A stretch of 64,000 bases of DNA from an uncultured Clostridia bacterium (GCA_947175335.1 CAMWMF010000008.1:1-64000); one strand, 5' to 3'; shown: positions 1-7,463, counted from the first letter of the stretch. Notes: generated by a model not told the origin, from the letters alone. Program-made: numbers and translations.

Positions 1-544
1 CAAGATTGACTATCGCCTGACAATCGGGTCGATTGGCTGTAATCGAAACGTCTAAAACAGTGTCGTCTTGACCGAGCGTGCGTAAAATATCCTCGCCGAT
101 ATTGCTGTCGTTAGGCAAAATCAATATACCGTCGTAGCTAGCGCCGTCTATCACGCTGTCGTCGACGCCCAGTTCGCTACCGCCGCACATCATACCGTAA
201 CTATCGACGCCGCGCAGCTTTGCGGGCTTGATATGCGTGCCGTCGGGCAAATACGCGCCGACGGTTGCAACGGGAACGTAATTGCCTTTTTTGACGTTTT
301 GCGCGCCCGTGACAATCTGCACAACCTCGCTGCCGATATTGACCTTGCAAACCCACAGCTTATCGGAATTGTCGTGGTGAACGATATCTTCCACTTTTCC
401 TACGACAACGCCCTTAACATCACTGCGCGGCGGGATAATTTCCTCCACTTCGAAGCCTATCGAAACAAGCTTGTCCGACAGCTCCTGCGGCGTAATATCG
501 CCGATATCTACATAATCCTTTAACCAACTCAACGGAAGTTTCAT
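1..544 (-). CDS. pheT: Phenylalanyl-tRNA synthetase beta subunit, N-terminal part (cut by window edge)
   Basis: This is the first ~181 codons of the beta subunit of phenylalanyl-tRNA synthetase, which pairs with PheS as an (alpha-beta)2 enzyme charging tRNA-Phe. The visible protein begins MKLPLSWLKDYVDI, the usual PheT start, and continues into the EMAP/OB-fold tRNA-binding domain (about residues 40-150, including VTGAQNV, LRGVDSYGM and CGGSELG). The start is ATG with a GGAGG site 5 bases upstream. It lies 9 bp downstream of the pheS stop, so the pair is one transcript under the T-box. The catalytic-like B domains and the C-terminal anticodon-binding domain lie outside the window. Confidence 0.96.
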   Translation of the reverse strand, partial: MKLPLSWLKDYVDIGDITPQELSDKLVSIGFEVEEIIPPRSDVKGVVVGKVEDIVHHDNSDKLWVCKVNIGSEVVQIVTGAQNVKKGNYVPVATVGAYLPDGTHIKPAKLRGVDSYGMMCGGSELGVDDSVIDGASYDGILILPNDSNIGEDILRTLGQDDTVLDVSITANRPDCQAIVNL

Positions 545-553
545 ATTATCCTC

Positions 554-1573
554 CTACTTGAACATGTGCAGAAAACGCACGTCGTTATCCCATATCAACT
601 TTATATCGTTGATAGCGCAAAGTATCATTGTTATACGGTCGAGTCCCACTCCAAAGGCAAATCCGTGATATTCGTCGGGGTCTATGCCACAGTTAGCGAG
701 TACCTTACGGTTGACCATACCGGCGCCCAAAATCTCTATCCAGCCTGTATTTTTGCACACTCTGCATCCGCTGCCGTGGCAATTAAAGCACGAAACGTCT
801 ACCTCAACGCTCGGCTCGGTAAACGGGAAATAACTCGGCCTGAACCGTATTTGCGTTTGCTCGCCGAAAATAAACTTTGCAAATCCGTCAAGCGCGCCTT
901 TAAGGTCGCAAAGCGTGACGTTTTTGTCTACCACAAGTCCTTCCATTTGGTGGAATACCGGCGAATGAGTGGAGTCGTCGTCGTTACGGAACACCCTACC
1001 CGGACAAATCATTTTGAGCGGCGGCTTGTACTTTTCCATCAAGCGCACTTGTCCTGCGGACGTTTGCGTGCGCAAAAGAATATTGTCGTTTATAAAAAAC
1101 GTGTCCTGCATATCGCGCGCAGGATGATCAGGCGGAACGTTGAGCGCCTGAAAATTATAGTAATCGGTTTCTATCTCGGGGCTGTCGTACACAATATAGC
1201 CGTTGCCGACAAAGTAATCGGTAAGCCGACGACGAACCTGATTTAACGGATGCGCACAGCCGATAGCATGGTCGGGTCTGTCGATTGACAAATCCAACGT
1301 CTGCGAGTTTATCGCCTGCTCGATAGCGAGACGGTGAAGATCTTTTTCCTTTTGCTCGCACAGCGCCATAAGCTCTACGCGCAAATCGTTAATCTCTTTG
1401 CCCGCTTGCGGCTTTTGCTCGGGCGGAAGGTCTTTAAGCCCCTTCATAAGCCCGGTAAGCACGCCAGACTTGCCGAAAAGATAGGTCTTTAACTCGGCCA
1501 AATCACGTTCGGATTTGACGTCGGGACTTGCAAGCTTTTTTAATGCCTCGTCACGTATTTCTTTAAGATTCAT
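554..1573 (-). CDS. pheS: Phenylalanyl-tRNA synthetase alpha subunit
   Basis: Catalytic class II subunit that activates phenylalanine and transfers it to tRNA-Phe in the cytoplasm. At 339 residues it has the family length. An N-terminal coiled-coil arm (about 1-90) precedes the catalytic core. Visible motifs are DHPARDMQDTFF (motif 2 region), LLRTQTSAGQVR, the FRPSYFPFTEPS segment and the C-terminal motif 3 sequence FGVGLDRITM. A Cys cluster (CFNCHGSGCRVCKNTG) sits in the usual metal-binding insertion. Translation starts at ATG 1573 with GGAGGG upstream, immediately after the T-box terminator. pheT follows on the same transcript. Confidence 0.98.
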   Translation of the reverse strand: MNLKEIRDEALKKLASPDVKSERDLAELKTYLFGKSGVLTGLMKGLKDLPPEQKPQAGKEINDLRVELMALCEQKEKDLHRLAIEQAINSQTLDLSIDRPDHAIGCAHPLNQVRRRLTDYFVGNGYIVYDSPEIETDYYNFQALNVPPDHPARDMQDTFFINDNILLRTQTSAGQVRLMEKYKPPLKMICPGRVFRNDDDSTHSPVFHQMEGLVVDKNVTLCDLKGALDGFAKFIFGEQTQIRFRPSYFPFTEPSVEVDVSCFNCHGSGCRVCKNTGWIEILGAGMVNRKVLANCGIDPDEYHGFAFGVGLDRITMILCAINDIKLIWDNDVRFLHMFK

Positions 1574-1591
1574 ATGCCCTCCAAAATATTC

Positions 1592-1813
1592 TCAACAAAA
1601 ATCCCCGCGTGCATAAATGCAACACGGGGCGTAATAAACGCGGTACCACCCGAATTTGTAACTCTTAGGTTATAACGCAACCTACGCCGTCGCTTACTGT
1701 TACTTAGGCAACGGTGCTTGTACGGTGAATATCCCTAACGCACGTCGTCTTTCAGCCAAGGACGACTCTCTGTTGTTTGCGCTACTCTTATGCCGCACTC
1801 AAACGCATCTTAT
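1592..1813 (-). promoter_or_regulatory. T-box riboswitch leader of pheST
   Basis: On the minus strand the T-box core GGGTGGTACCGCG lies at 1639-1652, the conserved sequence that pairs with the uncharged tRNA acceptor end in the antiterminator. It is followed by a rho-independent terminator (1602-1628) and a T-rich run, then pheS. Upstream is a Stem I-like hairpin (about 1752-1775). A UUC triplet at 1729-1727 in a bulge-like context is a candidate phenylalanine specifier codon, which would match the controlled genes; the exact specifier was assigned by eye. Uncharged tRNA-Phe is expected to stabilise the antiterminator and turn on pheST. This leader accounts for the ~300 bp gap between pheS and yunB. 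Confidence 0.92.
1602..1628 (-). terminator. Intrinsic terminator of the pheST T-box
   Basis: On the minus strand a stem of 7 plus 4 bp (CCCCGUG with CGCGGGG, then UGCA with UGCA around a UUUA loop) is followed by AUUUUUGUUG. Its position between the T-box core and the pheS start is that of the conditional terminator. Confidence 0.88.
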
Positions 1814-1819
1814 GTAACA

Positions 1820-1848
1820 AGTATACCACAACTTATAATCGGGCGCAA
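1820..1848 (-). promoter_or_regulatory. Promoter of pheST
   Basis: Minus-strand -35 TTGCGC (1843-1848), 17 bp spacer, -10 TATACT (1820-1825). It lies just upstream of the T-box Stem I. Confidence 0.7.
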
Positions 1849-1870
1849 TCATTTTTGACAAGAATTTTAA

Positions 1871-2548
1871 CTATTTTACCGCCAAATCCAGCATATCGCC
1901 GACAGTGGTGGACTGCAAATACGTAGGCGGCACTTCACCTACTATAAGCGTTTCACCCATAAGCACTTGCGCCGACACCTTGATTGTCGAAGGTATTCCC
2001 GGAACGGCCACCGCAATATTGCCGTAGATTGTAAAGTACAGCCTATGAAGCGTTTGATTTATGCCGGCCGCAGTGAAAACCGACGTCATTTCCGAATATG
2101 TAGAACCGACAAGGTATACACGCATATTTATATCCGGCCCGACTCCTGTTAGCATGGCCAATCCGCTTAGCGAGCCCAATGGAATTTTAATGCCGTCGCT
2201 GCCTACGTCCGTTATATACTGTTGCGCCGTCAGCGCTACTTGCTCAGCAAGGACTGTAACAGTCTTACTGTTTACACTCACGCTTTTTATGTTTTGCTTA
2301 TCGTCGCGAGTGATTTCCAAATAATCAACGTCGTTGTTTTGCGACATAACGTCTATAACCGCCATGCTAACGGCATCGGCGGTGAGCGACCGCACACGCT
2401 CCTCGGACAACGCAAGTATCATCGGCGTTACGTTGTACTTTATAAAAGCAACAATCGCCGCGATAATCGCGCTTATAACCAAAAGCACAACAAACAATAT
2501 CTTTCGTTTGTTGCGCTTTCGCTTTACCACTTTGCAACATTTTTTCAC
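1871..2548 (-). CDS. yunB: Sporulation protein YunB
   Basis: Membrane-anchored sporulation protein of 225 residues. The N terminus is strongly basic (KKCCKVVKRKRNKRK), followed by one membrane helix (about residues 17-38) and an extracytoplasmic domain. The motifs GVGPDINMRVYLVGS and FTAAGINQTLHRLYF are typical of YunB. In Bacillus subtilis the gene belongs to the mother-cell sigma-E regulon; its molecular role is not established. The start is GTG (GTGAAAAAATGT). I found no convincing Shine-Dalgarno sequence and no clear sigma-E promoter in the 50 bp upstream. It lies just downstream of the spoVA genes. Confidence 0.9.
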   Translation of the reverse strand: MKKCCKVVKRKRNKRKILFVVLLVISAIIAAIVAFIKYNVTPMILALSEERVRSLTADAVSMAVIDVMSQNNDVDYLEITRDDKQNIKSVSVNSKTVTVLAEQVALTAQQYITDVGSDGIKIPLGSLSGLAMLTGVGPDINMRVYLVGSTYSEMTSVFTAAGINQTLHRLYFTIYGNIAVAVPGIPSTIKVSAQVLMGETLIVGEVPPTYLQSTTVGDMLDLAVK

Positions 2549-2601
2549 AAATAATATATATGCAAAATGCTGCTTGATTGATACTTAGTTATGTCGAGAT
2601 A

Positions 2602-2976
2602 CTATTTTGCTTTTGCGCTAAACAATAACGTGACTAAATAGCTCATCACTATCGCAACGCCTACGCCGTACGCCGTGCGTATGAGTCCGCCCGCAAAAGC
2701 GCCCACAAAACCGAATTGCTTTGCAGTTTCTATCGAACCCTTTGCAAGCGCCGCCCCAAAGCCCACTATGGGCACGCTTATTCCTGCTTGACAGACCTTA
2801 AATATATAATCGTATACGCCGACGCCTTCGAGGATTATACCGACAATCAAAAATATAACGAGTATGCGCGCAGGCGTTAGCTTAGTCCTTACAATCAACA
2901 GCTCCGCTATTGCGCACAATGCGCCGCCCACGCCGAAAACTATTGCATACGTTCCTATTTGTTGCCAAACACCCAT
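2602..2976 (-). CDS. spoVAE: Stage V sporulation protein AE (SpoVAEb-type)
   Basis: Small integral membrane protein of 124 residues, part of the SpoVA channel that loads dipicolinic acid into the forespore and releases it at germination. It has four or five hydrophobic segments and the family sequences VFGVGGALCAIAELL, PARILVIFLIVGIILEGVGVYD and GFGAALAKGSIETA. I chose the internal ATG at 2976 (MGVWQQIG) because a GGGGGAG site precedes it and it begins right after the spoVAD stop; a longer frame exists upstream but overlaps spoVAD. Order spoVAC-spoVAD-spoVAE is the usual clostridial operon. Confidence 0.94.
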   Translation of the reverse strand: MGVWQQIGTYAIVFGVGGALCAIAELLIVRTKLTPARILVIFLIVGIILEGVGVYDYIFKVCQAGISVPIVGFGAALAKGSIETAKQFGFVGAFAGGLIRTAYGVGVAIVMSYLVTLLFSAKAK

Positions 2977-2978
2977 AA

Positions 2979-4076
2979 TTATTTCTCCCCCAAAAACGGA
3001 CTTTCCACAACCACTGCGTGCGATATGCACGGTATTGTTTCGCCTTGATAACAGCTTTGGCTGCTCATAAGCGCACCTGTTGCCAAATATGCTATCCTTT
3101 TGTACTCACCGCTCAACAGTTTTTCCATAATGAACGAATTGAATATTGTTGCCGAACAAGCGCAACCGCTGCCGCCCTGATAGCATTTTTGATTGACGTC
3201 GTAAATGATATTGCCACAGTCGATATAGTTTTGACCGAGCTTTATTCCTCGATCGAGCATTAACTGGCGCAAAATATCCGAGCCGAGCTTGCCCAAGTCC
3301 CCAGTTACAATCATATCGAAGTCGTCCGAGTTAAATCCCGACTGCGTTAATAGCGTGAACATTGTATCCATAGCGGCGGGCGCCATAGCCGCGCCCATAT
3401 TGTTAAGATCGTTTACGCCGTAATCGGTAATAAGCCCCGGAATTGCCATAACGATTTTCGGGAACCTTTCCGTTTCCTTAGTGTTTTTTGACACAACCGA
3501 CGCACCCGCACCCGTAACAGTCCACTGCGCGTACGGCGGGCGTTGACAGCCGTATTCCAACGGGTACCTAAACTGTCGCTCCGCCGTGGCAAAGTGACTG
3601 GACGCCGCACATACTACGTTGGAAAAGTATCCGGCGTCAACAAGCGTAGCCGACAACATAAGCCCTTCGGTCATTGTCGAACACGCTCCGTATATGCCTA
3701 TGTGCGGTACGCCTATATCGCGTGCGGCGTAGCTGGACGTCGTCATTTGATTGAGCAAGTCGCCCGAAATCATAACGTCTATATCGTCGATTTTCAGCCG
3801 AGCGTCGCGCACAGCGCCTCGCACTGCCGTGTCGAACATTCTTATTTCGGCGCGCTCAAACGTTTTTTCACCCATTTTATCGTCGGTTTCGCACTTGTGA
3901 AAATACTTGCCGACAGGTCCTTTGCTCTCCTTTTCGCCCACTACGCTCATGCGCCCTATTATGCGCGGAGTGTTGTAAAAGCGCATAACGCGCGGGCGTT
4001 TACTAAATCCTGTAGGCGAAGGTAATTCGTCTACGTTACTGCTTGTCATAGATACAGGTTCGCTGTGCTTAATCAT
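2979..4076 (-). CDS. spoVAD: Stage V sporulation protein AD
   Basis: Soluble SpoVA component with a thiolase/ketoacyl-synthase-like fold, known in Bacillus to bind dipicolinic acid directly and act in its uptake into the spore. The 365-residue product shows RIIGRMSVVGEKESKGPVG near the N terminus, GIYGACSTMTEGL around the nucleophile-like Cys, and ending motifs QGGSGCACSA and TGALMSSQSCYQGETIP, all typical of SpoVAD. The start is ATG 4076 one base after the spoVAC stop, with GGGGATATAGT upstream. Expected to be expressed in the forespore with its neighbours. Confidence 0.96.
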   Translation of the reverse strand: MIKHSEPVSMTSSNVDELPSPTGFSKRPRVMRFYNTPRIIGRMSVVGEKESKGPVGKYFHKCETDDKMGEKTFERAEIRMFDTAVRGAVRDARLKIDDIDVMISGDLLNQMTTSSYAARDIGVPHIGIYGACSTMTEGLMLSATLVDAGYFSNVVCAASSHFATAERQFRYPLEYGCQRPPYAQWTVTGAGASVVSKNTKETERFPKIVMAIPGLITDYGVNDLNNMGAAMAPAAMDTMFTLLTQSGFNSDDFDMIVTGDLGKLGSDILRQLMLDRGIKLGQNYIDCGNIIYDVNQKCYQGGSGCACSATIFNSFIMEKLLSGEYKRIAYLATGALMSSQSCYQGETIPCISHAVVVESPFLGEK

Positions 4077-4077
4077 A

Positions 4078-4548
4078 CTATATCCCCATAATCCAAAGAT
4101 TGAGCAAGCCTGCCACGGTCGACCAAACAATACCGTTTACCACGACAGGTCCGACGACTGAAAACAGCTTAACGCTTGTTCCGAATATCAAGCCTTCCGT
4201 TTTGAACTCCATCGACGCGCTCGCCATAGCGTTTGCAAAACCCGTAATAGGCAAGAACGATCCCGCTCCGCCCTGCCGCGCAATAACGTCGAACACACCA
4301 AGCCCGGTAAGCAAAATAGCAACCGTAACCAATACCATAGACGTGATATTGCTAACCATATCGACAGGCATAGACGGCGAGATAGCCTTAACTATATCGC
4401 CTATACCTTGACCAATCATGCACGTAATTCCGCCTACGACAAAGCTGTGAAACAGTGCCTTAGCCATGTTCGTCTTGGGCGTGACCGTTTCCACAAACTT
4501 GTTGTATCTGTCGTTACGCGCTTTTACCGCATTTGTACTTTCAGCCAT
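4078..4548 (-). CDS. spoVAC: Stage V sporulation protein AC
   Basis: Integral membrane SpoVA protein of 156 residues, the putative mechanosensitive channel component for dipicolinic acid. It contains NKFVETVTPKTNMAKALF before the first membrane helix, then GGITCMIGQGIGD and FDVIARQGGAGSFLPITGFA, the diagnostic SpoVAC segments, with about five hydrophobic stretches. The start at ATG 4548 (MAESTNAV) is chosen because GGTAGGT lies upstream and the family starts here; an upstream GTG frame lacks a site. A 32-codon ORF ends 8 bp upstream and may be translated ahead of it. Confidence 0.95.
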   Translation of the reverse strand: MAESTNAVKARNDRYNKFVETVTPKTNMAKALFHSFVVGGITCMIGQGIGDIVKAISPSMPVDMVSNITSMVLVTVAILLTGLGVFDVIARQGGAGSFLPITGFANAMASASMEFKTEGLIFGTSVKLFSVVGPVVVNGIVWSTVAGLLNLWIMGI

Positions 4549-4556
4549 AAAAATAC

Positions 4557-4655
4557 CTACCAGTGTTTTTCGGGAGTTTTGCTTTGCCGCGCCCACTGCT
4601 CGCGCTCGGTAACGGAAATAAGCCCCTCGCCGATTTGTTCGTTTTGATTTCTCAT
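4557..4655 (-). CDS. Possible 32-residue leader ORF of the spoVA operon
   Basis: A short frame from ATG 4655 to TAG 4557 encodes a hydrophilic, Glu/Gln-rich peptide (MRNQNEQIGEG to TPEKHW). I do not recognise it. Its ATG has no Shine-Dalgarno site but lies about 6 bases after the -10 of a sigma-G-like promoter, so it would be read as a leaderless ORF. Its stop codon lies within the ribosome-binding region of spoVAC (TGGTAGGT), which would favour translational coupling. It may equally be untranslated leader; codon evidence is too short to decide. Confidence 0.4.
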   Translation of the reverse strand: MRNQNEQIGEGLISVTEREQWARQSKTPEKHW

Positions 4656-4660
4656 ATTAG

Positions 4661-4690
4661 TAATTTGCCGAAAGGTAACATTTATTATTC
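4661..4690 (-). promoter_or_regulatory. Sigma-G-like promoter of the spoVA operon
   Basis: Minus-strand GAATA (4686-4690), 18 bp spacer, CAAATTA (4661-4667). This matches the Bacillus forespore sigma-G pattern GHATR-18-CATNHTA at all but one defined position. It sits between the upstream terminator and spoVAC, where a forespore promoter is expected. Confidence 0.6.
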
Positions 4691-4696
4691 ATTGCA

Positions 4697-4721
4697 ACAA
4701 AAAATGCGGCCATGTGCCGCA
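4697..4721 (-). terminator. Rho-independent terminator after the DUF3795 gene
   Basis: Minus-strand stem TGCGGC / GCCGCA with a 5-base loop (4705-4721), followed by TTTTTTGTTG. It separates the DUF3795 gene from the spoVA transcription unit. Confidence 0.85.
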
Positions 4722-4748
4722 CTCTTTAACTTTCTTTTAACATAGAAA

Positions 4749-5012
4749 TTAGGATTGACTTTTCCAAATCTTGCACTGTTCTATGCGCTTGCCGTCGTCG
4801 CCTTGATTTTCGTCGTAAGCAAAAAAATGTAAAAGCTCGCAAGCAAAGTTGTTACACGAACCGCAGTGATCATGTTTTTTATTCTCGCAGCAAGACTTTA
4901 CAGGACAGCTGTCGCCCCAAAACGGCTTATCCATTTGAGTGCAGCCCTTACAACCCATCTTTTCCTTGTACTCGCAATTATTGCAAAGCAATCCGCATCT
5001 TGATTCTACCAT
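4749..5012 (-). CDS. Cys-rich DUF3795-type protein
   Basis: Small soluble protein of 87 residues with eleven cysteines arranged as CGLLCNNCEYKEKMGCKGC and, further on, CPVKSCCENKKHDHCGSC, which suggests metal binding. This spacing matches the DUF3795 family of clostridia, whose function is unknown. The start is ATG 5012 (MVESRCG) with GGAGG nearby; a longer frame to 5048 lacks a site. It directly follows the AraC-type regulator on the same strand (36 bp gap) with no promoter visible in between, so the two are probably co-transcribed, and a strong terminator lies downstream. Confidence 0.75.
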   Translation of the reverse strand: MVESRCGLLCNNCEYKEKMGCKGCTQMDKPFWGDSCPVKSCCENKKHDHCGSCNNFACELLHFFAYDENQGDDGKRIEQCKIWKSQS

Positions 5013-5048
5013 GATATTTATCCTCCGTACCACTATAATATCATACAA

Positions 5049-5852
5049 TCAATCAACAGTATTGTAAAAACGCGACAAATCGTAGTATTCTTGACGCGCT
5101 TCGCCAAGACCTATTCCATGATATCTTTTAAAATCGTTATACATATGCGCTTGATCGTAATATCCGAATTTTTCTACGCTGTCGATGGCACAAAAACGGT
5201 TGTCTATGCAGTCCTGCCACAGTAATTGGTATCTTACCGCCTCCGTAATAGTCTTTGGCGAAACGCCTATGCTTTGCATAAACTTCCGTTCAAGGGTACG
5301 CTTACTTACCGCTATACCGCGCGACAAGTCGCTCACCGATATATTTCCATTGTTAATGACAATATCACACAAACTGTTCATTACGTCGCTGTCGCAACGG
5401 CTGTCGAGCAAGCCAATAAGATACTTTTGAGCTAACTCCACTCGCTCGGAAGTGCTTTTCGCTTCGATTATACTGTCTTTAAATTCGGTAAAATTGTTGA
5501 ATAAATTTTGAGGATTGATTAGTGCATTAAATAATATTACGGCATTCGTTCGAGTAAACTGCGGTACTGCCCATGCATAAAACCGTATTCCGAAAATAGC
5601 GTTTATGTGAGTAGCGGCAAAACTGTCCAAACACATACCTACAAAACCCGCTCCGTCATTTTCTACGTCTATAATTATATCGGCGCAGCAATCGGGTATA
5701 ACGCGGGATACTTTGTTAGCTTTATCGCGCTCGCACGTCCAAAAACACCGCACGTACGGCTTTAACGCCACTATCGGTTCAATCTCGACTATCCCGCCGT
5801 TTTTAGGCAACGCCGTGCGCGTGGTGAAAATGCTGTCAATAGAAAATGCCAT
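5049..5852 (-). CDS. AraC-family transcriptional regulator
   Basis: DNA-binding regulator of 267 residues. The N-terminal half (about 1-150) resembles the DUF6597/ligand-sensing part of AraC proteins (PYVRCFWTCER, IPDCCADIIID). The C-terminal half is an AraC/XylS helix-turn-helix domain: ISVSDLSRGIAVSKRTLERK, then GVSPKTITEAVRYQ, with the second helix-turn-helix at FGYYDQAHMYNDFKRYHG. The ligand is unknown. ATG 5852 (MAFSID) is preferred because it lies just downstream of a near-perfect sigma-A promoter; this leaves essentially no 5' leader and no ribosome-binding site. A perfect 10-bp-arm palindrome covers the -10 and the start codon, which suggests repression at this site or autoregulation. 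It sits between sigF and the spoVA operon. Confidence 0.85.
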   Translation of the reverse strand: MAFSIDSIFTTRTALPKNGGIVEIEPIVALKPYVRCFWTCERDKANKVSRVIPDCCADIIIDVENDGAGFVGMCLDSFAATHINAIFGIRFYAWAVPQFTRTNAVILFNALINPQNLFNNFTEFKDSIIEAKSTSERVELAQKYLIGLLDSRCDSDVMNSLCDIVINNGNISVSDLSRGIAVSKRTLERKFMQSIGVSPKTITEAVRYQLLWQDCIDNRFCAIDSVEKFGYYDQAHMYNDFKRYHGIGLGEARQEYYDLSRFYNTVD

Positions 5853-5876
5853 GCTTATATTATAGCAAGCATGGCA
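5847..5876. repeat. Perfect palindrome over the AraC-gene -10 box and start codon
   Basis: TGCCATGCTT, a 10 bp centre and AAGCATGGCA form perfect 10 bp arms. The centre contains the minus-strand -10 box and one arm contains the ATG. It could be an operator. On the minus strand it is also followed by TTTTC, so it could act as a weak terminator for sigF, which ends 25 bp upstream. Confidence 0.8.
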
Positions 5877-5887
5877 CATCAAGTCAA
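5859..5887 (-). promoter_or_regulatory. Promoter of the AraC-type gene (leaderless geometry)
   Basis: Minus-strand TTGACT (5882-5887), 17 bp, TATAAT (5859-5864). The ATG at 5852 begins 7 bases after the -10, about where transcription should start. Confidence 0.75.
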
Positions 5888-5900
5888 TATACAAAATGAA

Positions 5901-6614
5901 TTAATCGCCGTACCGTGAGCGAATTCTACCGAGTATCTTACTTTCCAAGCGGGAGATTTGCACTTGCGATACCGATAGTGCCCGTGCAACCTCCGATTGT
6001 GTTTTGTCGGCAAAGTAACGCAAGAGAATAATCTTTTTGTCGCGCGGGGAAAGCTCGTTTATTATTTGTTTGAGCATCATCTTATCCAGCTTTTCCTCCT
6101 CGTTTTCGGACGAAGGAAGCTTGTCCATAAGCGTTCGCCCACTGTCGTCGCTGCTTTCGTATATGGAAACGGGATAATGACAAGAATCCATAATAAAGAC
6201 TGCTTCCGACGCTTCTATGTTGAACTCTTTGGCGATTGTTTCGATAGTCGGAGATTCCCCGTGTTCTTTTTTGTACAGTTCGGTAAACTTGGCAATTTTG
6301 ATAGCGGCGGATTTTGTGCCGCGCGACACCTTTACGGGTCCGTCGTCGCGCAAAAAACGTTTGACCTCGCCCGCTATCATAGGCACGGCATATGTGGAAA
6401 ACCGCACCTCGTACTCAAACGAAAAGTTTTTAATTGCCTTTATAAACCCTACGCAACCGAGCTGATACAAATCGTCGTACTCCACGCCTTTGTTTTTGTA
6501 ACGGCGAATAACCGACTTTATAAGCGGCGAATTAGCCGACAATAGCTGTTCGCACGCACCGTCATCACCTTTTTGGGCGGCGGCTATTAAGTTTAGTGTT
6601 TCTTCTTTTTCCAA
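5901..6614 (-). CDS. sigF: Forespore RNA polymerase sigma factor sigma-F
   Basis: Sporulation sigma factor that starts the forespore programme and is held inactive by SpoIIAB. The 237-residue product has sigma region 2 (YDDLYQLGCVGFIKAIKNF, then YEVRFSTYAVPMIAGEVKR), region 3 (IETIAKEFNIEASEA) and region 4 (LSPRDKKIILLRYFADKTQ, then QVARALSVSQ-type helix-turn-helix). The first codon is TTG at 6614, inside the 3' end of spoIIAB, with GAGGTG upstream; overlap 22 bp indicates coupled translation. Being third after spoIIAA and spoIIAB identifies it as sigma-F rather than the similar sigma-G. Confidence 0.95.
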   Translation of the reverse strand: MEKEETLNLIAAAQKGDDGACEQLLSANSPLIKSVIRRYKNKGVEYDDLYQLGCVGFIKAIKNFSFEYEVRFSTYAVPMIAGEVKRFLRDDGPVKVSRGTKSAAIKIAKFTELYKKEHGESPTIETIAKEFNIEASEAVFIMDSCHYPVSIYESSDDSGRTLMDKLPSSENEEEKLDKMMLKQIINELSPRDKKIILLRYFADKTQSEVARALSVSQVQISRLESKILGRIRSRYGD

Positions 6615-7042
6615 TCCGCACCTCTAATCGTCTTTGTCATTGACACAACGGTGCCCGTGGGCTTATTTTGCTCGACCGTAAGGCTGTCGGTAAACGATTC
6701 CATTACGGTAAAGCCCATGCCGCTGCGCTCCTGTTCGGGCTTGGTGGTAAAAAACGGCTGCATGGCGCTATTAACGTCCTCAATGCCGATACCGGTGTCC
6801 GATATGACGATATGTACGGAGTTGTCCGAAATTGTTGTTGTTATTGTAATCTTGCCTTTTTGCGATTTGTCGGGATATGCGTGAACAATACAGTTGGTAA
6901 CCGCTTCCGACACAGCTGTTTTAATATCGTTTATTTGATCGACCGTCGGATCGAGCGCAACGCAAAACGCCGCAACAGTGTTGCGTGCAAACGCTTCGTT
7001 CTCCGTAACAGCGTCAAAAATAACTGTCATTTGGTTTTCCAT
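6593..7042 (-). CDS. spoIIAB: Anti-sigma F factor / serine kinase SpoIIAB
   Basis: GHKL-family ATPase of 149 residues that binds sigma-F and phosphorylates SpoIIAA. It has the N box (VSEAVTNCIVHAYPDK), G1 box (ISDTGIGIEDV) and G2 region (PEQERSGMGFTVMESFTD). It starts at ATG 7042, 3 bp after the spoIIAA stop, and its 3' end overlaps sigF. Gene order spoIIAA-spoIIAB-sigF is the standard operon. The C-terminal tail is Lys-rich. Confidence 0.97.
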   Translation of the reverse strand: MENQMTVIFDAVTENEAFARNTVAAFCVALDPTVDQINDIKTAVSEAVTNCIVHAYPDKSQKGKITITTTISDNSVHIVISDTGIGIEDVNSAMQPFFTTKPEQERSGMGFTVMESFTDSLTVEQNKPTGTVVSMTKTIRGADWKKKKH

Positions 7043-7045
7043 AAA

Positions 7046-7354
7046 TCAACCTGCCTTTGTCATAATCTCGTAAATTCCAGATAGCTTTAACACCTTATCC
7101 ACCGTCGGCGGCGGCGACTGAATAAATATGGGAATACCGCGCGGCTTTAACCGCTTGTACCTGCCTATAAGCACGCCTATGCCCGTGGAATCCATAAAGT
7201 CCAAATCGGACATATCTATATACACGCGCTTGAATGTGTCACCGTCGGTAAGCATGTCTATGGTGGTGCGAACGTACGCGCTGTGGTGTTCGTCCAACTC
7301 CCCGCACAGCTTAATATGCAACGTATCGGCTTTTTTGTAATGCTCGATTGTCAT
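7046..7354 (-). CDS. spoIIAA: Anti-anti-sigma factor SpoIIAA
   Basis: STAS-domain protein of 102 residues that frees sigma-F from SpoIIAB when dephosphorylated. The phosphorylatable serine lies in DLDFMDSTGIGVLIGRY, as in all SpoIIAA proteins. The ATG at 7354 has AGGAGTTT upstream. It is the first gene of the operon, just after an intrinsic terminator at 7381-7410. A sigma-H promoter is expected from Bacillus; I could not find a convincing one in the upstream 100 bp. Confidence 0.96.
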   Translation of the reverse strand: MTIEHYKKADTLHIKLCGELDEHHSAYVRTTIDMLTDGDTFKRVYIDMSDLDFMDSTGIGVLIGRYKRLKPRGIPIFIQSPPPTVDKVLKLSGIYEIMTKAG

Positions 7355-7380
7355 AACTCTAAACTCCTAATTCATGGTAG

Positions 7381-7410
7381 CAAAAAAAATACGGACAATT
7401 TTGTCCGTAT
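7381..7410 (-). terminator. Rho-independent terminator before spoIIAA
   Basis: Minus-strand hairpin ATACGGACAA / TTGTCCGTAT (7389-7410) followed by a run of eight T. It ends the transcript of the small gene at 7464-7781. Confidence 0.88.
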
Positions 7411-7463
7411 TTGTCGTTAAAAATATTAAGTTAGCGAATGAATAATCAACTAAATATTAAAAT

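Noticed and set aside
6593..6614. Possible frameshift between spoIIAB and sigF
   Set aside because: Both ends match their families; sigF simply starts at TTG inside spoIIAB with GAGGTG upstream.
7355..7463. Sigma-H promoter for spoIIAA
   Set aside because: I searched for the AGGAWWW and GAATT boxes with the usual spacing and found only isolated fragments. The region is mostly a terminator.
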